A stretch of 64,000 nucleotides of DNA, from NCBI GenBank assembly GCA_015234045.1, contig JADFWU010000002.1, positions 77,251 through 141,250 of the forward strand, written 5' to 3'. Position numbers and translations under genes: made by a program. The notes below the pieces were generated by a model. It was not told the DNA's origin. It saw only the letters and a program-made list of their open reading frames with translations, and ran no database searches. Below, piece after piece: positions 53,081 to 62,995 of this stretch (positions are counted from its first letter, which is position 1; each line of letters starts with the position of its first letter). The stretch is from Magnetococcales bacterium (GTDB taxonomy: Bacteria > Pseudomonadota > Magnetococcia > Magnetococcales > JADFWU01).

Positions 53081-53167
53081 CGTGTGTTTCTCCTGTGTTC
53101 AGGATTTTGTTGTGGGACGGCCCTCGGTGTCAGGTTGTCCGCACATGTTTTTGTTGACGTTCGACAA

Positions 53168-53365
53168 TCAGATGTTTGGAAGCATCTTTCTGATTGCTGC
53201 CTCATCGGCATGAGCCACCATACCACTACTGCGGAAGTTGCGCTTCCGTTTTGGTGATTTTTTGGTGAGAATGTGGCTTGTAAACGCCTTGTTACGCTTA
53301 AATTTTCCGGATGCAGTTTTTTTGAACCGTTTTGCTGCGCCCCGGTGAGTTTTCAGCTTAGGCAT
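53168..53365 (-). CDS. rpmI: 50S ribosomal protein L35
   Basis: A 65-residue L35 with the usual start [20 protein letters not shown] and a highly basic composition. It lies between infC and rplT, as expected, but is separated from infC by 289 bp, a larger gap than in E. coli, and that gap holds a promoter candidate. Confidence 0.98.
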   Translation of the reverse strand: MPKLKTHRGAAKRFKKTASGKFKRNKAFTSHILTKKSPKRKRNFRSSGMVAHADEAAIRKMLPNI

Positions 53366-53502
53366 ATCGAGACCGCTCCTTACTTTTCGGTCTTGGTGTT
53401 TCTCTTACCAATCGGGCAAGAGTAAAAATCACAATGGGTTATCATCATGAGTGGCTGTAACACAGTTTTCAGCCAGCTTACTGCATAAAATCCAAGTGAG
53501 GG

Positions 53503-53532
53503 ATTGTACAGTAAGCGATACAACACTGTCAC
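53503..53532 (-). promoter_or_regulatory. sigma70-like promoter candidate before rpmI
   Basis: Minus strand GTGACA (53532-53527), an 18-nt spacer, then TACAAT (53508-53503). It lies about 140 bp upstream of the rpmI start in the infC-rpmI gap, so rpmI-rplT may be transcribed independently of infC. Confidence 0.5.
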
Positions 53533-53654
53533 CTCTCAACAAACCGACCGAGCCAACCGAGGAGGAATACAGGCAAAACCTGATTCACGCGCACCAGCCA
53601 ACAGTCAGCCAGAGAAGCAAGAGGCGATGACAGTACTGCTTTTCAGCTAGGGAT

Positions 53655-54206
53655 TCAAGTCTTGCTGGCAACAGGAGAAATCAGCATAGTCATCTGACGT
53701 CCCATCAGCTTCGGTCTTTGTTCGACTTTAGCCAGTTCCCGCACAGTCTCTTCCACCCGTCTCAGAAGGGCTAGGCCAAGGTCTTGGTGGGCCATTTCCC
53801 GTCCACGAAAGCGCAAAGTGCACTTGACCTTGTTGCCAGCTTTCAGAAACTTGACAATATTTCTAACCTTAACATCAAAGTCATGGGTGTCGGTTCCGGG
53901 ACGGAACTTGACCTCTTTGATATCAACCCTTGCCTGTTTTTTCCGTGCTTGCCGCTCTCGGATCGACTTTTGGTACTTGAACTTGGTGTAGTTCATGATC
54001 TTACAGACAGGTGGCCGAGCTTCTGGTGCCACTTCCACAAGATCCAGTTCCGCAGCAACTGCGCGACTCAAAGCATCATCCCGACCAACGACTCCGACCT
54101 GCTTGCCGGTTTCATCAATCAAGCGCACTTCGGGAACGCGAATGCGTTCGTTGATCCGTGTGCTATCTGCCGGGGGCAGGGTACGGTCTCTGAAGTTTCT
54201 GCCGAT
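53655..54206 (-). CDS. infC: translation initiation factor IF-3, AUC start
   Basis: A 183-residue IF-3, which keeps 30S subunits free and checks the start codon. The family N-terminus INERIRVPEVRLIDETGKQV lies upstream of any ATG, GTG or TTG that gives a full protein; the only well-placed start is ATC at 54206-54204, 6 nt after GGAGGG. The rest matches: VCKIMNYTKFKYQKS, KEVKFRPGTDTHDFDVK, FLKAGNKVKCTLRFRGREMA. An AUU or other non-AUG start lets IF-3 repress its own translation in E. coli, so AUC here fits. A conventional prediction would begin at GTG 54128 and lose 26 residues. thrS is not upstream; glmM is. Confidence 0.93.
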   Translation of the reverse strand: MGRNFRDRTLPPADSTRINERIRVPEVRLIDETGKQVGVVGRDDALSRAVAAELDLVEVAPEARPPVCKIMNYTKFKYQKSIRERQARKKQARVDIKEVKFRPGTDTHDFDVKVRNIVKFLKAGNKVKCTLRFRGREMAHQDLGLALLRRVEETVRELAKVEQRPKLMGRQMTMLISPVASKT

Positions 54207-54311
54207 TGTTTTCCCTCCTGAAACAGAGTTATAAAATTATCATGCACAAAGCGATCATTAAAAATCAAATGCGCTGAGTGAATGGTGTTTATTAAGATAC
54301 TGCAAAAGTGC

Positions 54312-54340
54312 ATTAAAGTGAGATTAGTCGTCCTTGTCAA
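54312..54340 (-). promoter_or_regulatory. sigma70 promoter of infC
   Basis: Minus strand TTGACA (54340-54335), a 17-nt spacer and TTTAAT (54317-54312). The box lies about 105 bp before the infC start and after the glmM stop, leaving a leader of roughly 100 nt. Confidence 0.75.
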
Positions 54341-54399
54341 GGAGTGTAACTTCACATAGTTAAATCAGTTGCCTGTCTGCGGGAAAAATAAGCGCCATA

Positions 54400-55755
54400 T
54401 TAACACGCATGAATGCGAATGGTTTCCAGTACCTGATCAGCTAACGCATTGATTTGATCGAGTGAATCGCCTTCGACCATGACACGGATTTTCGGTTCAG
54501 TCCCTGATTTGCGAACCAGGATACGGCCTTGATTTCCGAGTTCTTTTTCTGCTTTAGCCATGGAGTCCTGAACAGCGTTAATGGCGAGGGCATCGGCATC
54601 GGCAGAGACCATGATATTTTTCAGAACCTGCGGAACCCGCTTCAGCGGCGCACAGAGTTGCGAGAGAGATTTGCCAGTACCAACGATTACAGAAAGAACT
54701 TGCAACGCAGAAACCAATCCATCGCCGGTGGTATTATGATCCAGGAATATCAGATGACCGGACTGTTCACCACCAAAATTAAAATCGTGTTCGCGCATAT
54801 GTTGGAGCACATAGCGATCACCGACTTTGGTACGAATCAGTGACAGTTCATTGTGCTCAAGCAGTCGTTCCAATCCGAGGTTTGACATCACGGTAGAGAC
54901 AACGCCACCACCTTTGAGCACATTTTGTTTTTTCATTTCCAACGCACAGATTGCCATGATGGAATCACCATCTTGCACGCTGCCATTTTCATCACAGATA
55001 ATCAGCCGATCGGCATCACCGTCAAAGGCGAGACCGGCATGGGCGTTATGCTGTCTAACCGCATTGGCCATGATTTCAGGGTGGAGAGATCCGGCATTTT
55101 CATTAATATTGATGCCATCCGGTTTATTGTTAATACAGATAACATCGGCACCGAGTTCCTTAAGGATGGTCGGGGCGGCTTCATAGGCGGCACCATTGGC
55201 TGTATCTACGACCAAACGTATGCCATCCAGAGTCAACTGGCTGGGAAACACATTTTTACAAAACTCTATATAGCGTTCAATAGCGCCGGTGATACGGGTT
55301 CCGCCTCCGAGTTCTTCCGGTGGCAAGGTGTCACCATTTGTCGGCTCATTGGCGAACAGAATACGCTCAATTTCGATCTCAGTCTCATCGGCCAGTTTCA
55401 TACCATCCGGGCCGAAAAACTTCAGACCATTATCATAATGTGGATTATGAGAGGCGGAGATCATCACACCCATATCAGCCCGTAAAGAGCGGGTCAGAAA
55501 GGCAACGCCAGGGGTTGGCATCACACTGGCGAGCAGACAGCGCATGCCTGCCGAGGCAAAACCCGCCCGTAAGGCGGACTCGAACATATCGCCGGAGCGC
55601 CGGGTATCCATACCGATCACAACACGGTGTAGATGTTCACCGCGTCTCAATGCGATACCGGCCGCACGTCCCAGGCGCAGCACCATATCAGCGGTTAATG
55701 GATATTGATTGGCAGGCCCTCGAATGCCATCTGTTCCAAATAGCTTGCGTGTCAC
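54400..55755 (-). CDS. glmM: phosphoglucosamine mutase
   Basis: A 451-residue GlmM converting glucosamine 6-phosphate to glucosamine 1-phosphate for peptidoglycan and lipopolysaccharide precursors. Signatures are KLFGTDGIRGPANQYPLTAD, the phosphoserine loop GVMISASHNPHYDNG, metal loop DGDADRLI, sugar-binding GGEQSGHLIF and phosphate-binding LVRKSGTEPKIRVMVEG. It follows folP by 221 bp and precedes infC, which has its own promoter. ftsH-folP-glmM is a frequent neighbourhood. Confidence 0.97.
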   Translation of the reverse strand: MTRKLFGTDGIRGPANQYPLTADMVLRLGRAAGIALRRGEHLHRVVIGMDTRRSGDMFESALRAGFASAGMRCLLASVMPTPGVAFLTRSLRADMGVMISASHNPHYDNGLKFFGPDGMKLADETEIEIERILFANEPTNGDTLPPEELGGGTRITGAIERYIEFCKNVFPSQLTLDGIRLVVDTANGAAYEAAPTILKELGADVICINNKPDGININENAGSLHPEIMANAVRQHNAHAGLAFDGDADRLIICDENGSVQDGDSIMAICALEMKKQNVLKGGGVVSTVMSNLGLERLLEHNELSLIRTKVGDRYVLQHMREHDFNFGGEQSGHLIFLDHNTTGDGLVSALQVLSVIVGTGKSLSQLCAPLKRVPQVLKNIMVSADADALAINAVQDSMAKAEKELGNQGRILVRKSGTEPKIRVMVEGDSLDQINALADQVLETIRIHAC

Positions 55756-55976
55756 AGAGGTTATTCCTCAATTTTATTATTAGTAAATGACTCACCAACG
55801 ATTAAAAGACACCCTCATCATTGCCTCTCTCACAGATATAAAAAGAGAGGAACACAGGGTACACCAGCTTGTTTTTTTTTTCATCACAAATTTTAGGTGT
55901 ACGCCAAGGGGGGGGTGACAGGCACTTTTTTTGATCTATGGCGTGGTACACAAGAAAACTCACGCTGAACGTTTCT

Positions 55977-57137
55977 TCAAACGATCGGCTGTTCCATCAA
56001 AGCCCAACCATGTACCGTAGATAATGCCTGTTTGGCACCTTGGACATCATGTGTGCGTATGATGCTGGCACCAGAAAGGGCCGCTATGGACTCGAGGACA
56101 TGGCTGCCAATATCTCGGTTGACAGGATTCTGCTCGCCTGTCAGATCTCCTACAATGCGTTTACGAGATAATCCCATAAGAATAGGAACGCCCAAACCGC
56201 GAAACGCACCGGTATGTCGAATCAATTCCAGATTGTGCAGAGTGGTTTTGCCAAAGCCGATGCCTGGGTCGAGTACCAAGCGGTTCAAATGAACGCCATG
56301 TTCATGGCAAAAGCGTATCCGATTTTCGAAGAATTCATATACCTCTTCAACCACATGCCGATAGTGCGGATGCGCCTGCATGGTGGATGGATCGCCCTGC
56401 ATGTGCATCAAAATCACCGCCGCATTGTGCTCAACAACAACGGCAATGGCTTCAGGATCAGCACGTAACGCGGAAATATCATTGATGATATTGGCACCCG
56501 CCTTCAAAGCCGCCGACATCACAGCCGCTTTGGTGGTATCAATGGATATCGGAACATCCACCCGAGGCGCAAGCTGTTCAATAACCGGAATAACCCGCCT
56601 AAGCTCCTCTTCCACGCTCACAGGGTGTGATCCGGGCTGGGATGACTCACCGCCAATATCCAAAATATCAGCGCCCTCATCAACCAGTGAAAGAGCATGA
56701 GCAACCGCGTGGTCAACAGTGTTATGTTGACCACCATCGGAAAATGAATCCGGCGTTACATTCACAATACCCATAATACGCGGACGCGAAAAGTCCAGCG
56801 CTTGGGCGCTATCATTTTTATTCCAACGGAGTGCAAAAACGCCGCCGATATGGGCATCAAGAGTGTCTTGAAGACGGGCACCCAATTCATGGTGAACGGA
56901 ATTGGAAAGGAAGTCTATCCAGGTCTCCAGTTGTTGAAAAGGCAACGTCCCGTATATAAAAACGGTGCCGTCCTCTTCCATCGACTGAAGCCCTGGATGG
57001 CGCTCTTTTGGCTGCTCCTCCGCCGTGGTGCGTATCTGCACCAACCAGGGATAAGCACGATCTGTCAGGGGAATACGCCCCTGTTGATTGAATAGTCTAT
57101 CTTCGCCTAACGGTTCAAGTAGAATCCTTGTTTTCAT
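55977..57137 (-). CDS. folP: dihydropteroate synthase
   Basis: A 386-residue FolP that joins 4-aminobenzoate to the pterin pyrophosphate in folate synthesis. The TIM-barrel core (about residues 120-380) contains [58 protein letters not shown] and [18 protein letters not shown]. About 115 extra N-terminal residues of unknown function precede the core; typical bacterial FolP proteins are about 280 residues. ATG 57137 overlaps the last 23 nt of ftsH, suggesting coupling; a longer frame continues inside ftsH and is rejected. Confidence 0.94.
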   Translation of the reverse strand: MKTRILLEPLGEDRLFNQQGRIPLTDRAYPWLVQIRTTAEEQPKERHPGLQSMEEDGTVFIYGTLPFQQLETWIDFLSNSVHHELGARLQDTLDAHIGGVFALRWNKNDSAQALDFSRPRIMGIVNVTPDSFSDGGQHNTVDHAVAHALSLVDEGADILDIGGESSQPGSHPVSVEEELRRVIPVIEQLAPRVDVPISIDTTKAAVMSAALKAGANIINDISALRADPEAIAVVVEHNAAVILMHMQGDPSTMQAHPHYRHVVEEVYEFFENRIRFCHEHGVHLNRLVLDPGIGFGKTTLHNLELIRHTGAFRGLGVPILMGLSRKRIVGDLTGEQNPVNRDIGSHVLESIAALSGASIIRTHDVQGAKQALSTVHGWALMEQPIV

Positions 57138-59121
57138 CGCTATCTGCTGGCTTCTCACCCGTAGTGGGCGCAGCCCCCCCTTGTTCAGCTGATGGTTGAT
57201 CGTTTGCAGCTGCTGAAGGAGCATTGTCTTGAGCGTTTTTTTCAGCTTCGAGGTCGGCGGCTTCTTCGGCTGATGTGCGTAAAGGAGGTGGTCTGCGTTC
57301 CGCTTTTTTGGGTTTCAGTGCCTCTTCCAAGGGCATGCCCTTGACCAAATTATCCACTTCATCAGCATCTATGGTTTCTCTGTCAAGCAGTGCCTCAGCC
57401 ATGGCGTGTAACACGCTCATGTTGTCTTCCAGAAGTTTTCTGGCACGTGCATAGTTCCGGTTAAGAAAATCGCTGATCTCACTGTCAATAACCTGTGCGG
57501 TCATGTCAGAGATGTTCTTGTGCTGAGTGATTTCCCGCCCTAGGAAAATCTCCTGCTCTTCATCACCAAATGTCTGTGGACCCAACGCACTACTCATGCC
57601 GTAGGAACAGGTCATGCTCCGTGCAATATCCGTAGCCCGTTTCAAGTCATTGCCAGCACCGGTGGTCAACTGGTTGAGAATAAGTTCCTCAGCGATGCGG
57701 CCACCCATCAGGACAGATATGGTGTCTTCCAACTGCTGCCTGGAATAGGTGTAGCGATCTTCCGTGGGTAGCTGCATGGTCAAGCCAAGCGCACGACCGC
57801 GCGGAATGATGGTGACCTTATGAACCGGATCTGTGTCGGGAATCAATTTGGCAACAATGGCATGACCCGCCTCATGGTAGGCCGTAGTACGCCGCTCTTT
57901 CTCAGAAATGATGGCAGACCGGCGTGGTTTACCCATCATGACTTTATCTTTGGCGATCTCGAAATCTTCCATCTCAACCAGTTTCTTGTCCATACGCGCC
58001 GCACCGAGTGCCGCCTCATTGACAAGATTGGCCAGATCAGCACCGGAAAAACCAGGTGTTCCACGGGCGATCACTTCCGCATCAACACTTTCAGCAATGG
58101 GAATCTTACGCATGTGGACTTCGAGAATCTGAGTACGTCCCTGAATATCAGGATTAGGCACCGCAACCTGACGATCAAAACGACCCGGACGAAGCAACGC
58201 AGGGTCCAACACATCAGGACGGTTGGTGGCAGCAACAAGAATCACACCTTCAGTGGATTCAAAGCCATCCATCTCAACCAATAGCTGATTGAGTGTCTGT
58301 TCCCGTTCATCATGACCACCGCCAAGACCCGCACCACGATGGCGGCCCACAGCATCGATCTCATCAATGAAGATGATACACGGTGCATTTTTCTTGCCCT
58401 GTTCGAACATATCCCGAACACGAGCCGCACCAACACCGACAAACATCTCAACAAAATCAGAACCAGACAGATTGAAAAACGGTACATTGGCCTCACCAGC
58501 AATCGCACGAGCCAAAAGCGTCTTACCCGTACCCGGCGGACCAATCAACAACACGCCCTTGGGAATTTTTCCGCCCAGACGTTGGAATTTTTGCGGATTT
58601 TTCAGAAATGCGATGATCTCATGAAGCTCTTCTTTCGCCTCATCAATACCCGCCACATCCTCAAAGGTCACCTTGCCTTGTTGCTCAGAGAGCATCTTAG
58701 CTTTGGATTTTCCAAATGACATGGCACCGCGCCCGCCGCCAGACTGCATCTGACGCATAAAAAACACCCAAACACCGATCAACAACAGCATCGGAAACCA
58801 TGAGATCAATATGGTGATCATCAACGGTGTTTCTTCAGGTGGGCGGGCCGTAATATTAACCTGCTTGTCCCGCAACAGACGCATCAGATCAGGATCATCC
58901 GGCGTATAGGTGGCAAAAGCGCTGCCATCCGCCAAAATACCTGACAGGTTGCGACCCTGAACCGTTACATCGGTAACGCGTCCCTGATCCAGTTGATAGA
59001 TGAAGTCTGAGAAGGTGATACGCTGGTCACGACCTGTCGGTTGATTGAACAGGTTGAACAACATGACGAGCAAAAGGCCAATAACTAACCAAAGTGACAG
59101 ATTCTTATAGAAGCCGTTCAA
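57115..59121 (-). CDS. ftsH: ATP-dependent zinc metalloprotease FtsH
   Basis: A 668-residue membrane AAA protease that removes damaged membrane proteins and regulators. Two N-terminal helices flank a periplasmic domain (residues 8-25 and 103-122). The AAA domain has Walker A GPPGTGKT, Walker [16 protein letters not shown] and the second-region-of-homology; the protease has HEAGH. The tail after 610 is acidic and disordered, ending in a Pro/Ala/Asp-rich stretch. It follows tilS by 155 bp, the common tilS-ftsH-folP-glmM order. Confidence 0.98.
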   Translation of the reverse strand: MNGFYKNLSLWLVIGLLLVMLFNLFNQPTGRDQRITFSDFIYQLDQGRVTDVTVQGRNLSGILADGSAFATYTPDDPDLMRLLRDKQVNITARPPEETPLMITILISWFPMLLLIGVWVFFMRQMQSGGGRGAMSFGKSKAKMLSEQQGKVTFEDVAGIDEAKEELHEIIAFLKNPQKFQRLGGKIPKGVLLIGPPGTGKTLLARAIAGEANVPFFNLSGSDFVEMFVGVGAARVRDMFEQGKKNAPCIIFIDEIDAVGRHRGAGLGGGHDEREQTLNQLLVEMDGFESTEGVILVAATNRPDVLDPALLRPGRFDRQVAVPNPDIQGRTQILEVHMRKIPIAESVDAEVIARGTPGFSGADLANLVNEAALGAARMDKKLVEMEDFEIAKDKVMMGKPRRSAIISEKERRTTAYHEAGHAIVAKLIPDTDPVHKVTIIPRGRALGLTMQLPTEDRYTYSRQQLEDTISVLMGGRIAEELILNQLTTGAGNDLKRATDIARSMTCSYGMSSALGPQTFGDEEQEIFLGREITQHKNISDMTAQVIDSEISDFLNRNYARARKLLEDNMSVLHAMAEALLDRETIDADEVDNLVKGMPLEEALKPKKAERRPPPLRTSAEEAADLEAEKNAQDNAPSAAANDQPSAEQGGAAPTTGEKPADSDENKDST

Positions 59122-59276
59122 GAAAGACTCTCCTGGCCTGAAATCAGAACAGTGATGAAATATAAAAACTAGAATGGGAACAGACGGTGTTCCATTCCGA
59201 CAGATTCAGCAACTGAGAAACTCATACCATGACTTTCTCAGTAAACAAGTAAGCATAGGGATCTGGCAACAACAGT

Positions 59277-60350
59277 TCAATGGTTGGAATGACAACACGC
59301 TTGACCTGTTCCATGACAAACAAACTGCAAATAGTCCAAATGACGCGATATGCTCAGACCGCGTATCCGCATTTGCCACTGTCTTTTCGGGCTGTTAAGC
59401 ATGGCAAGAAAACTGTTTCTCGCTCGTCTGCCCGGTGAAAAATCCTGCTTGGTTAACTGGTTATGAATACGCTGAAGGAGTCGAAGAATCAACTCATCTG
59501 GTAGATTATCGAGTTTTTTTATTTCTAAACGACACATTTCCTCTGCGTCAGAACAGCTATCGTGACTAAATTGGATGCCCAAATCGTTCCAGATCTGTGC
59601 AACGCTCCATTCAAGTGCGCTGTCTGCTCGCTGCATGTTTTCTGCCATGTGAGCCAGACGATCATTCAAACCAGGATCACACATTTTCTGAAGGGCAGGA
59701 AGCCCATGCAACCTTAACCGATTTCTCATACCAACGGTTTTACGATTGCTCGGATCATTAATCCAAGCAGCATCTAATCCAGCAAGCCACCCTTCCAACT
59801 CATATCTAAAAAAAATCAACAACGGACGGACAAGTTGATAATCACGCTTCCCAGTGCCCATCGTTGCTGCGTCCGTGAGTGGTCGTTTACTCCGAATACC
59901 GGAAAGTCCCTGAAGACCACTGCCGCGCATCAGGCGTTCCATCACTGTTTCCGCCTGATCATCCCGGTGATGGCCGGTCATAATCCAGTGTGCATCGACC
60001 TGATCGGCTGTTTCCATCAAAAAATCATATCGAGCTTGCCGGGCTCTGGATGCAGTATTGCCTTTATGTCGATCAGAATTTTGCCAATGACCGACAACGA
60101 TTTCAAGGCCAAGCTGTTCAGCAAGCTGTTCAGTAAAACGCGCATCATCCACAGAGCAAGCACGTAAACCGTGATCAAAATGGGCAACCGTTATTTTTTC
60201 CTTAGCCCAGACACCACACCCATCAATCAAACGCAACAACGCCGTTGAATCTGCACCACCGGATACCGCAACAACAACATGTTCAGGAAAGGGCGATAAC
60301 GTGCCAAGATGCGTACGAAACCGTTTTAGAAAGGAGTCATGATGCCCCAT
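59277..60350 (-). CDS. tilS: tRNA(Ile)-lysidine synthetase
   Basis: A 357-residue TilS that forms lysidine at C34 of tRNA-Ile2, needed to read AUA. PP-loop [21 protein letters not shown], and [20 protein letters not shown] are diagnostic. ATG 60350 overlaps the queC end by 14 nt; the longer frame upstream runs inside queC and is rejected. The C-terminal half is shorter than in E. coli TilS, as in the smaller class. It precedes ftsH. Confidence 0.94.
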   Translation of the reverse strand: MGHHDSFLKRFRTHLGTLSPFPEHVVVAVSGGADSTALLRLIDGCGVWAKEKITVAHFDHGLRACSVDDARFTEQLAEQLGLEIVVGHWQNSDRHKGNTASRARQARYDFLMETADQVDAHWIMTGHHRDDQAETVMERLMRGSGLQGLSGIRSKRPLTDAATMGTGKRDYQLVRPLLIFFRYELEGWLAGLDAAWINDPSNRKTVGMRNRLRLHGLPALQKMCDPGLNDRLAHMAENMQRADSALEWSVAQIWNDLGIQFSHDSCSDAEEMCRLEIKKLDNLPDELILRLLQRIHNQLTKQDFSPGRRARNSFLAMLNSPKRQWQMRIRGLSISRHLDYLQFVCHGTGQACCHSNH

Positions 60351-61050
60351 GGTGGTCCATTCCCGGTTGATACCGAGTAGGATCTGCAATGCCAGCGGAA
60401 ATAAATCCTTCCTGACGCAGCCGACAGGAGTCACACCGCCCACAAGCTCGGCCTGCGGAATCAGGATCATAACAGGAGTGTGTCAGACCAAAATCAACCC
60501 CTAGATCAATCCCTTTTTGAATAATCTGCGCTTTGGAAAGATCAATCAAAGGCGTGTGAATCTGATAAGCAGTGCCGTTGACTCCGTCCCGAGTGGCCAA
60601 ACCCGCCATCGCCTCAAACGCTTTGATGAACTCAGGACGGCAATCAGGATAACCGGAATAGTCCACCGCGTTGACACCGATAAATAGATCAAAGGCACCC
60701 AATGATTCCGCATAGGCCAGCGCCAGAGAGAGAAATACCGTGTTGCGCGCCGGTACATAAGTAACCGGTATGGCATCCGCTTCCACGCCGGATTTTGGCA
60801 CCGGTATGTCAGCCGTCAATGCCGAGCCACCAAACGCCCGTAGATCCAAATCCATAATCAGATGATTCTCAACCGACATATGCTTGGCAATGCGCTTTGC
60901 CGCTTCAATCTCAACCGTATGGCGTTGACCATACTGAAAGGTGAGGGCATGCACTTCAAAACCTGCCGCGCGTGCAGCATGTAGACAGACTGTAGAATCA
61001 AGACCACCCGAGAAGAGTGCAACCGCTTTTTTATTACTCTGAACGCTCAT
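60337..61050 (-). CDS. queC: 7-cyano-7-deazaguanine synthase
   Basis: A 237-residue QueC that converts 7-carboxy-7-deazaguanine to preQ0 in queuosine synthesis. The ATP PP-loop is [49 protein letters not shown] and the zinc site CxnCGRCDSC ([20 protein letters not shown]) match the family. It lies 8 bp after cpoB and overlaps tilS, so it is translated in the tol-pal-linked transcript, a common arrangement. Confidence 0.97.
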   Translation of the reverse strand: MSVQSNKKAVALFSGGLDSTVCLHAARAAGFEVHALTFQYGQRHTVEIEAAKRIAKHMSVENHLIMDLDLRAFGGSALTADIPVPKSGVEADAIPVTYVPARNTVFLSLALAYAESLGAFDLFIGVNAVDYSGYPDCRPEFIKAFEAMAGLATRDGVNGTAYQIHTPLIDLSKAQIIQKGIDLGVDFGLTHSCYDPDSAGRACGRCDSCRLRQEGFISAGIADPTRYQPGMDHHGAS

Positions 61051-61058
61051 AAATCGAC

Positions 61059-62099
61059 TTACTGTTCCTGTTCATCAGCGCTGTTTTCTGGAGGAACCAC
61101 CGTGGTCGCGCTTGGCGGAATAGGGAGTGTCTTCAAACGCTGTTTCGCTGGCGTAACTGCTGATGAACCCGGATAGTCTGAGACAATACGTTCTAAACTC
61201 AGTCGCGCATTGTCATAATCTTCCAACTGAATAAATGAAAAACCAATTTTCAGTAGCGATCCAGGTACTTTGTCAGAAACCGGCCAACGCACCAACACCT
61301 GATTAAACGCCATCAATGCTTCACGAAACTGGCCTTGTACATAATGAACTTCACCTAACCAGTATTGCGCGTTATCAGACAACTCATCGTCAGGATTGGC
61401 CTGAAGAAAATAGGAAAAACCCGCCAACGCCTTATCATATTGCCCACTTTGCAACAGCAGCATGGCATCATCATAGGCTTCTTTAGGTGATTTGTTGCTA
61501 TCAATCTGAACCGGTGGACCACCAGCAATTTCCATCCCGGTTGGCGGTGTTGCCATGTTGGCATTTACCGGCTGTGGATTGGAAGCCTGCATATTCTCTG
61601 ACAAAGTGCCTGAATCAGGCTGTGGTTGCTGTAGACCATCACTCGGCATCAGCTCTGATCCCGGCTCTTGTGGCAGGCCATCAACATTCGGTTCCAACAG
61701 AGCAAACTGTTGTTGATCGTCACCCATAGGCGCTTGAGCATTGCCATCAGCAGACGGATTGCGTATTGCACGACCGTGGCTATAGGTATCAAACTCACCA
61801 CGAAGTGTGCTGATATCACTTTCCAACAGTATTAAACGCTGTTCCATACCCGATAAAGTGGCTTGCAGGCTTTTGTTGCTTTTATGCAGCGCTTCAATGG
61901 CTTGGTTCAGTCTGTCCTGATTGTCATCGTTGATGCTTGTGTCAGATACTGTGTTTGGTTCATCCGCCCGATTTTCCAGCGGTGCCGGTTTTTGACGGTT
62001 ATTGGATTTATTGGGCAGCGTGACGCACCCAGCCGCAAGAAACGCACATAACAGAGCCAGGGCAGGGCGTTTGGATAGGATTAAATCTCGGATTACCAT
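61059..62099 (-). CDS. cpoB: CpoB/YbgF Tol-Pal-associated TPR lipoprotein
   Basis: A 346-residue periplasmic protein. The signal ends at lipobox LAAGC (about residue 25), so it is lipid-anchored, unlike E. coli CpoB. A coiled coil spans 55-105 ([20 protein letters not shown]), then a Gln/Pro-rich linker, and TPR repeats at 205-330 ([40 protein letters not shown]). CpoB couples outer-membrane constriction to septal peptidoglycan synthesis. It follows pal after a 185-bp gap with a large hairpin and precedes queC by 8 bp. Confidence 0.93.
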   Translation of the reverse strand: MVIRDLILSKRPALALLCAFLAAGCVTLPNKSNNRQKPAPLENRADEPNTVSDTSINDDNQDRLNQAIEALHKSNKSLQATLSGMEQRLILLESDISTLRGEFDTYSHGRAIRNPSADGNAQAPMGDDQQQFALLEPNVDGLPQEPGSELMPSDGLQQPQPDSGTLSENMQASNPQPVNANMATPPTGMEIAGGPPVQIDSNKSPKEAYDDAMLLLQSGQYDKALAGFSYFLQANPDDELSDNAQYWLGEVHYVQGQFREALMAFNQVLVRWPVSDKVPGSLLKIGFSFIQLEDYDNARLSLERIVSDYPGSSAVTPAKQRLKTLPIPPSATTVVPPENSADEQEQ

Positions 62100-62153
62100 G
62101 GTGTTCGATCCCCACTAACTCTCATGAATAGAGGAAGCCTGTTCCCCTCTCAT

Positions 62154-62196
62154 CCCTTACCATGAAAAATCACAGTGTGATTCTCAATGGTAAGGG
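62154..62196 (-). promoter_or_regulatory. large pal-cpoB intercistronic hairpin
   Basis: CCCTTACCAT at 62154-62163 pairs perfectly with ATGGTAAGGG at 62187-62196, and inside it ATCACA-g-TGTGAT (62169-62181) pairs again across a 5-nt internal loop. No T-run follows on the minus strand, so it likely protects or reduces the message between pal and cpoB rather than ends it. Confidence 0.7.
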
Positions 62197-62284
62197 TCGC
62201 GGAAAAAATGAATTATCCCACTTACTTGTCTCTTGGTCCGTCCGGCGTGTTCCGGCAAGAATCACATAACCGTAACGCCAATAC

Positions 62285-62944
62285 TCAATAACGGAAAATC
62301 AGTTCTGCACGGCGATTCTGAGACCATGCAAACTCATCATGACCACTCACCAAAGGCCGCTCTTTACCGTATGAGACAGTTTTGACCGCATACCAGTCCA
62401 GCCCCAAACTGGTAAGATACTGCTTGACCGCATTGGCGCGTTTCTCACCCAGAGCCAGATTGTATTCCCGCGTTCCACGCTCATCACAATGACCTTCAAT
62501 GATGATTTCCCGAGGGTCGCGTTCTTTGATCCAGCGTGCATTCTGAGTCAGCATCCGTTGGGATTCCGGTGAAAGCATGAATGCATTGAAATCAAAATAG
62601 ATCCGGTGTGGTGGCTCGGAAACCGGTGATCCATCTTCACCATAATAGGTCGTGCTTTCGCTGTTATAACCATCTTGACCCTGATATTGACCATCTGATC
62701 CGTATTGGCCATCTGATCCATATTGACCATCAATGCCATAGTTTGGATCATTCAGGTCCGTCTCACTGCCACCCGGTTGTCCCAGCGTGGCACCTGTGTA
62801 GTCGGAACCGTCTTGAGGTCGGCCTTGTTCAGTGGCATCAATTGTTTGAGGTGCGATGTGCTCTTTCTCTTTTTTTGTCGTGGTGCAGGCGGTTAACAGT
62901 CCTAGCAGGAGCACAAAGGTTACGGTCAGCCCTGTACGAATCAT
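62285..62944 (-). CDS. pal: peptidoglycan-associated lipoprotein Pal
   Basis: A 219-residue Pal anchoring the outer membrane to peptidoglycan. The signal MIRTGLTVTFVLLLGLLTAC ends in a lipobox. Residues 30-105 are a disordered Gly/Asp/Gln linker with tandem GSDGQY units. The OmpA-like domain (107-219) shows RIYFDFNAFMLSPESQRML, IIIEGHCDERGTREYNLALG and RRAELIF. AGGGGA before the ATG at 62944 decides the start; a GTG six codons earlier overlaps that site. It follows tolB by 51 bp. Confidence 0.97.
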   Translation of the reverse strand: MIRTGLTVTFVLLLGLLTACTTTKKEKEHIAPQTIDATEQGRPQDGSDYTGATLGQPGGSETDLNDPNYGIDGQYGSDGQYGSDGQYQGQDGYNSESTTYYGEDGSPVSEPPHRIYFDFNAFMLSPESQRMLTQNARWIKERDPREIIIEGHCDERGTREYNLALGEKRANAVKQYLTSLGLDWYAVKTVSYGKERPLVSGHDEFAWSQNRRAELIFRY

Positions 62945-62995
62945 GAGGTTCCCCTTTTTCACAACGGCTTGTATGCAGGAGGTTATCTATTCCAA

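Noticed and set aside
60351-60470. Long N-terminus for TilS
   Set aside because: It lies within queC in another frame, and the family start is at 60350.
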